Shown piece by piece: positions 7,279 to 14,387 of a DNA stretch of 25,828 nt. Below the pieces are notes generated by a model. It did not search any database. It was not told the DNA's origin and saw only the letters and a list, made by a program, of their open reading frames with translations. The position numbers and the translations under genes were made by a program. The DNA lies in assembly GCA_041640815.1 (NCBI GenBank), contig JBEPZO010000031.1, positions 1 to 25,828 of the forward strand, read 5' to 3'. Positions within the stretch are counted from its first letter, which is position 1; each line of letters starts with the position of its first letter. The DNA comes from JANWZL01 sp041640815 (GTDB taxonomy: Bacteria; Pseudomonadota; Gammaproteobacteria; Burkholderiales; Thiobacillaceae).

Positions 7279-7829
7279 GGCGGCTCATTGACATCCTCCT
7301 GGCGGGCGTAGGCCTGGTGGTGCTGTCGCCGCTGCTTATCGCCCTCTATCTCGCCGTATGGCTGGATACCGGGGCGCCGCTTTTTCGGCAACAGCGGCTG
7401 GGCCGACAGCAAAGGCCCTTTACGATGATCAAATTCCGCACGATGCGTGAGGGAGTAGAATCGGTGCCAACGCACCTGGCCGATCCCGCGGCGGTGACGC
7501 CGCTAGGCGCCTTTCTGCGCCGGACGAAATTGGATGAATTACCGCAACTATACAACGTGCTCAAGGGCGAGATGAGCCTGGTCGGCCCGCGGCCCTGTCT
7601 GCCCAACCAGACCGAGTTGATCGCGGCGCGCGAGCGCTTGGGTGTGTTCGCCGTCCGACCAGGCATCACGGGGCTTGCCCAGATCCTTGGCATCGACATG
7701 TCGACACCCCAGCTGCTTGCCGAGACGGAGGCGCGCATGCTCCAGGATTTTGGCCTGACGGCCTATTTTGGCTATCTACTGAAGACCATCGCCGGTGCCG
7801 GGCGAGGTGATCGCATACGGCGGAGCTGA
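7275..7829 (+). CDS. Monotopic phosphoglycosyl transferase (bacterial sugar transferase family)
   Basis: The 184-aa protein transfers a sugar phosphate from a UDP-sugar to undecaprenyl phosphate, the first membrane step of O-antigen, capsule or glycan assembly. An N-terminal hydrophobic re-entrant helix (IDILLAGVGLVVLSPLLIAL) is followed by PLFRQQRLGRQQRPFTMIKFRTM, broken here only by family variation, then RRTKLDELPQLYNVLKGEMS with the catalytic Asp-Glu pair, LVGPRP and VRPGITGLAQI. All are hallmarks of the PglC/WcaJ catalytic core. It has no extra N-terminal membrane domain, so it is of the short PglC-like type. The GTG start is inside the GTGA overlap with the epimerase stop, so the two are coupled. 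Exact sugar specificity cannot be read from sequence; context suggests a 6-deoxy-HexNAc. Confidence 0.92.
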   Translation: MRRLIDILLAGVGLVVLSPLLIALYLAVWLDTGAPLFRQQRLGRQQRPFTMIKFRTMREGVESVPTHLADPAAVTPLGAFLRRTKLDELPQLYNVLKGEMSLVGPRPCLPNQTELIAARERLGVFAVRPGITGLAQILGIDMSTPQLLAETEARMLQDFGLTAYFGYLLKTIAGAGRGDRIRRS

Positions 7830-7830
7830 G

Positions 7831-9816
7831 ATGAATCGACCCTTCCCGAAACTGGCCACGCGCGTGCTCGCGCTCCCCAGACCGGCGAAGCGGGCGGTGG
7901 CGGTTAGCGTGGATGCAGGGCTATGCCTACTGAGCGTCTGGCTGGCCTACTACCTGCGTTTGGGGGAGGCTGTGGCGGGCGAGTGGGCACGGGGGGCCAT
8001 TTTGGCCTCTGCTGCCTCGCTCGCCTTGGCGTTGCCGATCTTCGTCACCTCGGGGCTCTACCGCGCCATCTTCCGCTATAGCGATTGGCCGGCGCTGATG
8101 GCGGTGGCGCGTGCCGTGGGCCTGTACGGCATGCTCTATGCCGGCCTGTTCATGCTCATCGGTGTGCCCGGCGTGCCGAGCACCATCGGCATCATCCAGC
8201 CCATCCTGCTGTTGCTCTTCGTCGGCGCCTCCCGCCTGCTGGCACGGCTGTGGCTGGGGGAGGAGTACCAAAACCTCCTCAAACGCGCCGCCCGCCCGAA
8301 GGCCCTGATCTACGGTGCGGGTACCGCCGGCCGCCAACTCGCCGCCGCGCTTGCGCACAGCCCGGAGCTGCAAGCGGTCGGCTTCGTCGATGACGATGAC
8401 CGGCTGCACGGCCATGTCTTGAACGGCCTGCCGATCTACGCGCCCGAGGACCTACCCGAGCTGGTGAAAAGCCTGGGCATCCGCGACGTCCTCCTGGCCA
8501 TGCCGAGTCTGCCGCGCCGCCGCCGCAACGAGATCATCGAGCGCGTGCGCCATGCCCATGTCGCCGTGCGCTCGCTGCCGAGCCTGGACGAGCTCGCGGA
8601 AGGCAAAGTGAGGGTGACCGACATCAAGGATTTGGATATCGACGATCTGCTCGGCCGCGTACCGTTGGCCCCGCACCCCATCCTGCTCGCCAAAAACATC
8701 ACCGACAAGGTGGTGCTGGTCACGGGTGCCGGCGGCTCGATCGGTAGCGAGCTTTGCCGGCAGATCTTGGCCCTGCGGCCGTCCAAGCTGCTGCTCGTCG
8801 AGCAAAGCGAATTCGCCCTCTACACCATCCATCAGGAGCTAGAGGCGAAACGCGTGCGCGAGACGACCACCCTGGTGCCGCTGCTCGCCTCGGTGCAGGA
8901 TGCGACGCGCATGCGCATGATCATGCACACCTGGCGCCCGCACATGGTCTATCACGCCGCCGCCTACAAACATGTGCCCCTGGTCGAGCATAACCCGCTC
9001 GAGGGCGTCAAGAACAACGTGCTCGGCACGCTGCGCACCGCGCTTGCCGCGATCGAGGCCGGCGTGGGTGGCTTCGTGCTCATCAGCACCGATAAGGCGG
9101 TGCGCCCGACCAATGTGATGGGGGCGAGCAAGCGCTTAGCCGAACTGGTCTTGCAGGCGTTGGCGGCTAGCCACGTGGGCACGACCTTCTGCATCGTGCG
9201 TTTTGGCAACGTGCTGGATTCCTCGGGGTCGGTGGTGCCGAAGTTCCGCCAGCAGATCCGCGACGGTGGGCCGATTACGGTGACCCATCCTGAGGTGACG
9301 CGCTATTTCATGACCATTCCCGAAGCGTCGCTGCTTGTCATCCAGGCCGCTGCGATGGCCAAGGGCGGGGAAGTGTTCGTGCTCGATATGGGTGAGCCAG
9401 TGAAGATCATGGATCTTGCGCGGCGCATGGTGGAACTGTCCGGGCTCACGGTCAAAGACGAGCAACACCCCGAGGGCGACATTGAGATCGTCATCACCGG
9501 CCTGCGCCCGGGGGAGAAGCTCTATGAGGAGCTATTGATCGGCGATAACCCCATCCCAACACAGCACCCGCGCATCATGAAGGCGCACGAGGAATTCATC
9601 CCCTGGAGCGAATTGGCGGCCAAGCTCGCGCAGCTGGAGGCGGCCGTCGAGCATGGCGACGTCGGTGCCGTGCGGCGGCTGATGCAGCAGCTCGTGGCGG
9701 GCTATGCGCCAAGCGAGCCGATCGTCGACTGGGTGCAACTGGCACAGGTACGAACGAGCCACCGCCGCCTGCATGGCGCCGATGCCAGCCGTGCCAGCGC
9801 CGGCGGCAATCGCTGA
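7831..9816 (+). CDS. Membrane-bound nucleotide-sugar 4,6-dehydratase (WbpM/PglF/CapD-like)
   Basis: The 661-aa protein has about four N-terminal transmembrane helices (residues about 20-135). A CoA-binding-like Rossmann domain follows (YGAGTAGRQL near 161), then an extended SDR dehydratase domain with VTGAGGSIGSEL near 297-308. The catalytic block STDKAVRPTNVMGASK places Met430 and Lys434 in the SMK arrangement seen in WbpM/FlaA1-type enzymes instead of SYK. The late segment ITGLRPGEKLYEELL is characteristic. The family converts UDP-GlcNAc to the 4-keto-6-deoxy intermediate. The long membrane form is associated with polysaccharide and glycan synthesis. ATG 7831 is chosen over an upstream in-frame GTG at 7795 because it follows the phosphoglycosyl transferase stop by one base and has GGAG just upstream. 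It is the last gene of the rightward block. Confidence 0.93.
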   Translation: MNRPFPKLATRVLALPRPAKRAVAVSVDAGLCLLSVWLAYYLRLGEAVAGEWARGAILASAASLALALPIFVTSGLYRAIFRYSDWPALMAVARAVGLYGMLYAGLFMLIGVPGVPSTIGIIQPILLLLFVGASRLLARLWLGEEYQNLLKRAARPKALIYGAGTAGRQLAAALAHSPELQAVGFVDDDDRLHGHVLNGLPIYAPEDLPELVKSLGIRDVLLAMPSLPRRRRNEIIERVRHAHVAVRSLPSLDELAEGKVRVTDIKDLDIDDLLGRVPLAPHPILLAKNITDKVVLVTGAGGSIGSELCRQILALRPSKLLLVEQSEFALYTIHQELEAKRVRETTTLVPLLASVQDATRMRMIMHTWRPHMVYHAAAYKHVPLVEHNPLEGVKNNVLGTLRTALAAIEAGVGGFVLISTDKAVRPTNVMGASKRLAELVLQALAASHVGTTFCIVRFGNVLDSSGSVVPKFRQQIRDGGPITVTHPEVTRYFMTIPEASLLVIQAAAMAKGGEVFVLDMGEPVKIMDLARRMVELSGLTVKDEQHPEGDIEIVITGLRPGEKLYEELLIGDNPIPTQHPRIMKAHEEFIPWSELAAKLAQLEAAVEHGDVGAVRRLMQQLVAGYAPSEPIVDWVQLAQVRTSHRRLHGADASRASAGGNR

Positions 9817-10037
9817 TCAGATTGACTATACCTCAGCAGCCTTGCATGCCCGCACGCTGCGGCCGGTCTCGATGCCCGTGGCGAGGAGTCTCGGCTGCTG
9901 GCCGCTAGCGGCAACCACCCTGATGGTCCAGGCGCAAGTAGCCGAAATTCCACCTACACTTGCTCTAGCACCGACGCGTGATTTCTGGCGCTTGGCTACT
10001 GCGCTCCAGCCTAACCCGACCCATCGCCGCAAAGCAC
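9817..10037. other. Convergent intergenic region, nothing firm
   Basis: This 221-bp gap separates the dehydratase stop from the convergent yceI stop. It holds a perfect 12-bp palindrome GCCGCTAGCGGC (9901-9912) but no stem followed by a T-run on either strand, so no intrinsic terminator can be called. A plus-strand ORF (9872-10048) starts with a signal-peptide-like stretch but has no ribosome binding site and overlaps the yceI stop. I do not support it as a gene. Confidence 0.5.
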
Positions 10038-10610
10038 TTAATCTTTGAAGGCTTCTACCGGGATGACGATGCGGATTTCATCGCCTATCGCGGGCAGGAA
10101 CTTGGTCATGCCGAACTCGGAGCGCTTGATGCGGGTGGTGAGGTCAGCGCCACAGACCTGCTTCTTGTTGATCGGGTGCACACCGCAGTGGAAATGATTG
10201 ACGGTCAGCACCACCGGCCTTTCCACGCCAAGCAGCGTCAGCGTGCCGTGCACCTTGACCGGCTTGCCCTGTTTGAAGACGAACTTGTCGGACTTGAAGG
10301 TCATGGTGGGATATTTCTCGACGTTGAAGAAGTCCTCGTTCTTCATGTGCTTGTCCCAGTCCTCCAGGCCCATGTCGATGGAAGCGGTGTCGATGACCAC
10401 CTCAACGCTGCCCTTGCTGGCGGCGGGGTCTAGGGTGACGGTGCCAGTGGTCTTGTTGAAGCGGCCGCGCTGGGTGGAGAAACCGAGGTGGTTGACCTCG
10501 AACACCGGGAAGGTGTGACGGCTATCGATCGTGTAGGTGTCCGCGGCCTGGACGGTCGTGCCGAGGGTAGCGGCGGTGACGATGGCCAGGCGTGTGAGGG
10601 TGTGCTTCAT
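10038..10610 (-). CDS. yceI: YceI-family periplasmic isoprenoid-binding-type protein (first copy)
   Basis: The 190-aa product has a Sec signal peptide (RLAIVTAATLGTTVQA, cleavage near residue 22) and a single YceI lipocalin-like beta-barrel domain. The typical motifs are YTIDSRHTFPVFEVNHLGFS, DTASIDMGLEDWDKHMKNED, FFNVEKYPTMTFKSDK and GTLTLLGVERPVVLTV. A CxxxxxxxxxC-type pair (HCGVHPINKKQVCGADL) is also common in this subgroup. YceI proteins bind long isoprenoid chains such as polyprenyl lipids or quinones in the periplasm; the physiological role is not settled. A Shine-Dalgarno sequence (AAAGGA) precedes the ATG. It is the last gene of an operon with a second YceI and cytochrome b561, which suggests a quinone-related redox function. 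Confidence 0.93.
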   Translation of the reverse strand: MKHTLTRLAIVTAATLGTTVQAADTYTIDSRHTFPVFEVNHLGFSTQRGRFNKTTGTVTLDPAASKGSVEVVIDTASIDMGLEDWDKHMKNEDFFNVEKYPTMTFKSDKFVFKQGKPVKVHGTLTLLGVERPVVLTVNHFHCGVHPINKKQVCGADLTTRIKRSEFGMTKFLPAIGDEIRIVIPVEAFKD

Positions 10611-10637
10611 GCGCGTTCCTTTCCTAAAGGTTGAAGA

Positions 10638-11246
10638 TCAGGGTTTTCCAGGCGGGCGCGTGCCCGGCGCAGGGCCGCCCGCCGCTGCGGCCGCCTCGGC
10701 GGCCACGAAGCGGAAGCGGACCAGGACCTCGTCGGCAACGATGCTGGTGTCGCCCCAAGGGCCGGTACCGATGCCGTAATCCAGGCGCCGCAAGGGAAAG
10801 GCGCCTTCGAGCACGGCGTGCCGACCTTGCTGGCGATAGGAGAAGGGCGCGACCACCTCGCGGGTGCGGCCCTTGAGCGTCAATTGCCCGCGCACCTCGT
10901 AGCGCTCGCCGCCCAGGTGCTTGAGGCCGGTGGCGACGAAACGGGCGGTTGGGTGCTGACGCACGTCGAACCAGTTGCGCCCGATCACCTCTTCATACAC
11001 CTCACGCGACCCCATGTCGAAGCTGGCTAGCTCCACCTCCAGCGCGGCGCGGCCCGTGTCAGGGCGGGCGGGGTCGAAAGCGATCTGGGCGGTGAAGCGG
11101 CGAAACTGCCCCTCCACCGGCACGCCCATCTGCTTGGAGACGAAGCTCAACGCGCTTTGCGCGGGCAGGATGCGGTCGAACTGGACGGCCAGGGCAGGGC
11201 CAGCGAGGAGCAGGGCGGCGCTCAGCAGCAAGGCGAGGTGTTTCAT
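10638..11246 (-). CDS. YceI-family protein (second, divergent copy)
   Basis: This 202-aa exported protein has a signal peptide (LALLLSAALLLAGPALA) and a YceI domain. Visible features are ILPAQSALSFVSKQMGVPVEGQF, ASFDMGSREVYEEVIGRNWFD, PTARFVATGLKHLG, and GQLTLKGRTREVVAPF. It differs strongly from the neighbouring YceI copy, so it is a separate subfamily and not a recent duplication. The C-terminus ends in an Ala/Gly/Pro-rich tail (AAEAAAAAGGPAPG) of low complexity. Its ATG overlaps the stop of the cytochrome b561 gene in an ATGA, so the two are translationally coupled, and 27 bp separate it from the next yceI. Confidence 0.9.
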   Translation of the reverse strand: MKHLALLLSAALLLAGPALAVQFDRILPAQSALSFVSKQMGVPVEGQFRRFTAQIAFDPARPDTGRAALEVELASFDMGSREVYEEVIGRNWFDVRQHPTARFVATGLKHLGGERYEVRGQLTLKGRTREVVAPFSYRQQGRHAVLEGAFPLRRLDYGIGTGPWGDTSIVADEVLVRFRFVAAEAAAAAGGPAPGTRPPGKP

Positions 11247-11794
11247 GTCGTCTCCTTGGGGGGCGGCAACCGAGGCAGCATGCGGCGCAGCACATCATCG
11301 CGATCGATGAAATGATGCTTGAGGGCGGCGGCCACATGCACCATGAGCAGGGCGATCAAGGCGTAGGCGAGCCAAGCGTGCACCGTCGCCAGGGTCTTGC
11401 CCAAGGCTTCATCCTTTGCAATCAGGTCAGGGATGGGCAGTATGCCCAGATAAACGGTCTGGAAGCCTTTGGCCGAGCTCATCAGCCAGCCGGCCAGGGG
11501 GATGGCCAGCATGAGGACGTAGAGGCAGGCGTGCAGGACTGACGCCGCCGACCGTTGCCAGGCCGGCACGCTCGCCGGCAAGGGCGGCGGTGGGTGCCGC
11601 ACACGCCAGAGCAGGCGCACGACGGCCAACACGAACACCGTCACCCCAAGCCATTTGTGCCAGGCATAGAACTTGAGCTTCTGCGGCGAAAGCGGCAACC
11701 CGGTCATGATGAGCCCCAAAGGCAGCGCCGCCAGGATCAGGGCGGCGATGATCCAGTGTAGGGCGATGGCGGTGCGGGTGTACTCGGTAAGCAT
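11243..11794 (-). CDS. Cytochrome b561 family membrane protein
   Basis: The 183-aa protein has four predicted transmembrane helices and the histidine pattern of bacterial (CybB-type) cytochrome b561: IALHWIIAAL in helix 1, YAWHKWLGV before helix 2, SVLHACLYVLML in helix 3 and TVHAWLAYALIALLMVH in helix 4. These residues would bind two b hemes and exchange electrons with the quinone pool. The C-terminal LKHHFIDRDDVLRRML is also typical. It leads an operon with two periplasmic YceI proteins, a widespread association. The start ATG lies about 54 bp downstream of three regulatory-looking direct repeats. Confidence 0.93.
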   Translation of the reverse strand: MLTEYTRTAIALHWIIAALILAALPLGLIMTGLPLSPQKLKFYAWHKWLGVTVFVLAVVRLLWRVRHPPPPLPASVPAWQRSAASVLHACLYVLMLAIPLAGWLMSSAKGFQTVYLGILPIPDLIAKDEALGKTLATVHAWLAYALIALLMVHVAAALKHHFIDRDDVLRRMLPRLPPPKETT

Positions 11795-12297
11795 GCGACA
11801 AAGGCACCCGACGTGACGATTAGCGGCAGGCAGGATAGACTATCCGTCGTTAAAATGACGTTAAATGCCGTTAATCGTAACCTAAGCTGAACACTGCGTT
11901 CATCCGCCTTCTGGCCTCCCAATATCGCGACTACGCCTTATGTCACGTCTGTCGTTACTAGCGCTGGTACCCGTGTCTCGCCCACGCGCCACGATCCGAG
12001 CGATCGATGTCGCGCCCCTACGCCCAACGGCCCCTATGCCCCGTTGCACGCGGAAGCGCTCCAGCATACTATCGCCTGATAGTAGGCGCAGTCCCTTGTC
12101 AATGGAAAGGCTGTGACCAGATAGCGGCACGAGTGGCTGGAGGATATAGCGATGCGTGGACATCATCAGCATCCAGGCAGAGGTCATATCGATGAACAGC
12201 GCATTTGCACTTGGGCGCATCGGCCAACGGTAGGTGCTAACCGCCGAGCTGCGTAGAAGCCTCACCGTGTTCATGCCTGTATAAGAGGTCTTTCAGC
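11795..12297. other. 503-bp divergent intergenic region
   Basis: Apart from the CGTTAA repeats near its left end, this gap contains a perfect hairpin TACTATC-GCCT-GATAGTA at 12067-12084 without a T-run. A minus-strand open frame (11900-12274, 124 codons) has no recognisable domain and no clear ribosome binding site. No sigma-28 promoter (TAAA-N15-GCCGATAA) was found before the taxis genes. AAGAGG at 12283-12288 is the Shine-Dalgarno sequence of the PAS gene. Confidence 0.5.
11848..11874 (-). promoter_or_regulatory. Three CGTTAA direct repeats, probable response-regulator operator
   Basis: CGTTAA occurs at 11848-11853, 11859-11864 and 11869-11874, spaced 11 and 10 bp, that is one helical turn apart on the same face. 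Read toward the cytochrome b561 gene the copies are TTAACG, with a possible -10 TATCCT at 11837-11832 placed about 10 bp beyond the last copy. Tandem half-sites with this spacing are typical of OmpR/PhoB-family regulators, and the TTAA-N7-TTAA core resembles PmrA/QseB-type boxes. The regulator assignment is inference. A perfect GGATAG-A-CTATCC inverted repeat lies alongside at 11833-11845. Confidence 0.55.
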
Positions 12298-12819
12298 ATG
12301 AAAAACCCCCATATCGTCCCGACTTCTGTAGAGAAAGTCATGCGCGAGAACGATTTCATCGTCTCAAAGACCGATACCAAGGGACGCATTCTCTACGGCA
12401 ACCGCATTTTCATCGAATTTTCCGGTTATAGCGAGGCCGAGCTTCTCGGCAGCCAACACAACATCATCCGTCACCCAGACATGCCGCGCGGGGTTTTCAA
12501 GTTTCTCTGGGACACCATCGAGAAGGGTGAGGAGTGCAACGCTTATGTCAAGAACATGGCCAAGGACGGCAGTTTCTATTGGGTATTTGCCAATGTCATG
12601 CCGGAATTTGATGCCTCTGGGAAAATCGTCAGTTACATGTCGGTGCGACGCAAGCCAAAGCTCGAGGCGGTGCGCTTTATGAGTGAAATCTACAAGACCA
12701 TGCTGGACATCGAGCGCAAGGCTGGACCCAAGGATGCCTGTGCGGCCTCACTGGCTTATCTCACCGGGCTATTGGCGGAAAAAGGGGTAAGTTACCACGA
12801 GTTCATCTTCTCGCTCTGA
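12298..12819 (+). CDS. Stand-alone PAS-domain energy-taxis sensor (Aer/CetB-like)
   Basis: The 173-aa soluble protein carries one PAS domain (about residues 20-125) of the Aer type. It shows DFIVSKTDTKGRILYGN, FSGYSEAELLG, the signature HNIIRHPDMPRGVFKFLW, the segment GEECNAYVKNMAKDGSFYWV and YMSVRRKP. In Aer the equivalent domain binds FAD and senses redox or respiratory state. The matching NIIRHPDMP segment makes FAD binding plausible but unproven here. About 50 C-terminal helical residues follow. There is no signalling domain of its own; the chemoreceptor gene starts 7 bp downstream, so the pair probably forms a bipartite receptor. AAGAGG lies 9 bp before the start. Confidence 0.9.
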   Translation: MKNPHIVPTSVEKVMRENDFIVSKTDTKGRILYGNRIFIEFSGYSEAELLGSQHNIIRHPDMPRGVFKFLWDTIEKGEECNAYVKNMAKDGSFYWVFANVMPEFDASGKIVSYMSVRRKPKLEAVRFMSEIYKTMLDIERKAGPKDACAASLAYLTGLLAEKGVSYHEFIFSL

Positions 12820-12826
12820 GGGCCAG

Positions 12827-14299
12827 ATGCCTAACCTGACCTTGCGTGACCGCTTCAGATATTTCGCCATCGCTTATGTCTTGCTCCTGTTGTCACTTCT
12901 GGCTGTGGAGATCGCGCTGCACGGCGGGGCGTGGCCGATATTGCTCTTGATCAGTAGTGGCCTCGCGTTGTCGATCGCGCTTTATAACCGCACCAGTCAC
13001 TGGCTTGCACAGCTTTCTGCGCTCAGCGAGGTCATTCAGGAGGTCAGCGCTGGCAGGTTCTCGAAACGGATCACGCGAATCGATGATCGCACGGAAATCG
13101 GGCAACTCTGCTGGCATGTCAACGACATGCTTGACCAACTGGAGACCTTCATTCGAGAACAATCCACTACCTTCCGCGCGCATGTCGATGGCAAGTTCTA
13201 CCGCAAGTCCATACCCGTTGGTTTGCATGGCGATTTCCGCAAAGGCCTGGAAAATCACAACATCATGCTGGAGAACATGGCGAATAACATCAAGCTGCAG
13301 CAGCGCAACCTGTTGCTTTCTCGCGTTCAGGGGTTAAGCAGCAGCAGCTTGCTCAACAACCTCGCCTCCAGTCAGGCCGATTTATCCCGGATTACCGAGC
13401 ACCTTAAGGTAGTGGTTAAGGAAGCCAGCCGAACCCATGAAGACGCCGAGGCCAGTCATGCGACCGTTGGCGCAGTGGCCCAGCGCCTGAGCGATATCTC
13501 GTTGCGTATCGACCACACCTGCGATGCGATTGGGCAGCTCAATTCGCGCAGCGCGGAGATCCAAGCTGCCGTCAGCCTCATCAACAAGATCGCCGATCAG
13601 ACCAATTTGCTCGCCTTGAATGCAGCGATCGAGGCCGCCCGCGCCGGCGAAGCGGGTCGCGGCTTCGCGGTGGTTGCCGACGAGGTGAGAAAACTGGCGG
13701 AAAACACCAAGAACGCCTCCATCTCTATCGGCCAGGTGATGCAGGCCCTGGTGAGCGAAGCTGAGACCATGTTAGCCGAATCGCAGCAAATGCGTGAGAT
13801 GGCCAATGATTCACGGTCGAAGGTGAATGAACTATCCAGTCGATTCAACCAGTTTGCGTCTTCAGCCAAGATGACGCTGGAAAAGACCAACCACGCCCTA
13901 GATATGAGCTTTGCCTCCCTCATCAAGGTCGAGCACATCATCTACAAGCAGAATACCTACCTCGCGCTGAGCACCAACGGCGAGGCGAAGTATGTCGATT
14001 ACGTGATGTCCGATCATCTCCACTGCGGACTTGGGCGCTGGTACTACGAGGGTGAGGGTAAGGCGTCCTTCAGCCATCTCCCGGCGTACCATGAAATGGA
14101 ACAACCGCATGAATTGGTTCATCACCATGCCCATGGTGTATTGGCGCTAATCGGCAAGAACTGGGGTCATGATATAACGCTACAACAGCAGATCTACGAC
14201 CATCTAGAGGCCATGGAGCGTGCCAGCCAAGAAGTCACCAGAGCGATCGATCTCATGGTGACGCAAAAGCATCAGGCCGACACAACCATCGCGGCGTAA
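12827..14299 (+). CDS. Methyl-accepting chemotaxis protein with membrane hairpin, HAMP and C-terminal CZB domain
   Basis: The 490-aa receptor has two transmembrane helices (about 13-30 and 36-53) joined by only a few residues, so there is no periplasmic ligand domain. A HAMP region follows (about 54-106). The signalling hairpin tip is INKIADQTNLLALNAAIEAA with GRGFAVVADEVRKLAENT (about 252-300). The C-terminus carries a chemoreceptor zinc-binding (CZB) domain: HLHCGLGRWYYEG (His397, Cys400, then GxWY), an upstream KVEHIIYK His and a downstream HELVHHHAHG cluster. CZB domains bind zinc and are linked to sensing of oxidants such as hypochlorous acid. GAGGG precedes the ATG. Since it has no sensory domain outside the membrane, its input probably comes from the adjacent PAS protein, as in Campylobacter CetA/CetB, and from the zinc site. 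Confidence 0.93.
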   Translation: MPNLTLRDRFRYFAIAYVLLLLSLLAVEIALHGGAWPILLLISSGLALSIALYNRTSHWLAQLSALSEVIQEVSAGRFSKRITRIDDRTEIGQLCWHVNDMLDQLETFIREQSTTFRAHVDGKFYRKSIPVGLHGDFRKGLENHNIMLENMANNIKLQQRNLLLSRVQGLSSSSLLNNLASSQADLSRITEHLKVVVKEASRTHEDAEASHATVGAVAQRLSDISLRIDHTCDAIGQLNSRSAEIQAAVSLINKIADQTNLLALNAAIEAARAGEAGRGFAVVADEVRKLAENTKNASISIGQVMQALVSEAETMLAESQQMREMANDSRSKVNELSSRFNQFASSAKMTLEKTNHALDMSFASLIKVEHIIYKQNTYLALSTNGEAKYVDYVMSDHLHCGLGRWYYEGEGKASFSHLPAYHEMEQPHELVHHHAHGVLALIGKNWGHDITLQQQIYDHLEAMERASQEVTRAIDLMVTQKHQADTTIAA

Positions 14300-14387
14300 T
14301 CCAATGCCACACTGAGGTTCAGCGCAGGGCATAGCCCCAAGCCTCCTTTGCAGCCAATCGTTTGGCGCGAGTCCGCGTGAGTCCGGC

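Noticed and set aside
9872..10048. 58-codon plus-strand ORF with a signal-peptide-like start
   Set aside because: No ribosome binding site, and it overlaps the convergent yceI stop; the hydrophobic start alone is not enough.
11900..12274. 124-codon minus-strand ORF in the divergent intergenic region
   Set aside because: No domain, no clear ribosome binding site, and a sequence that looks like random GC-rich translation. It is possibly a gene remnant but nothing supports one.
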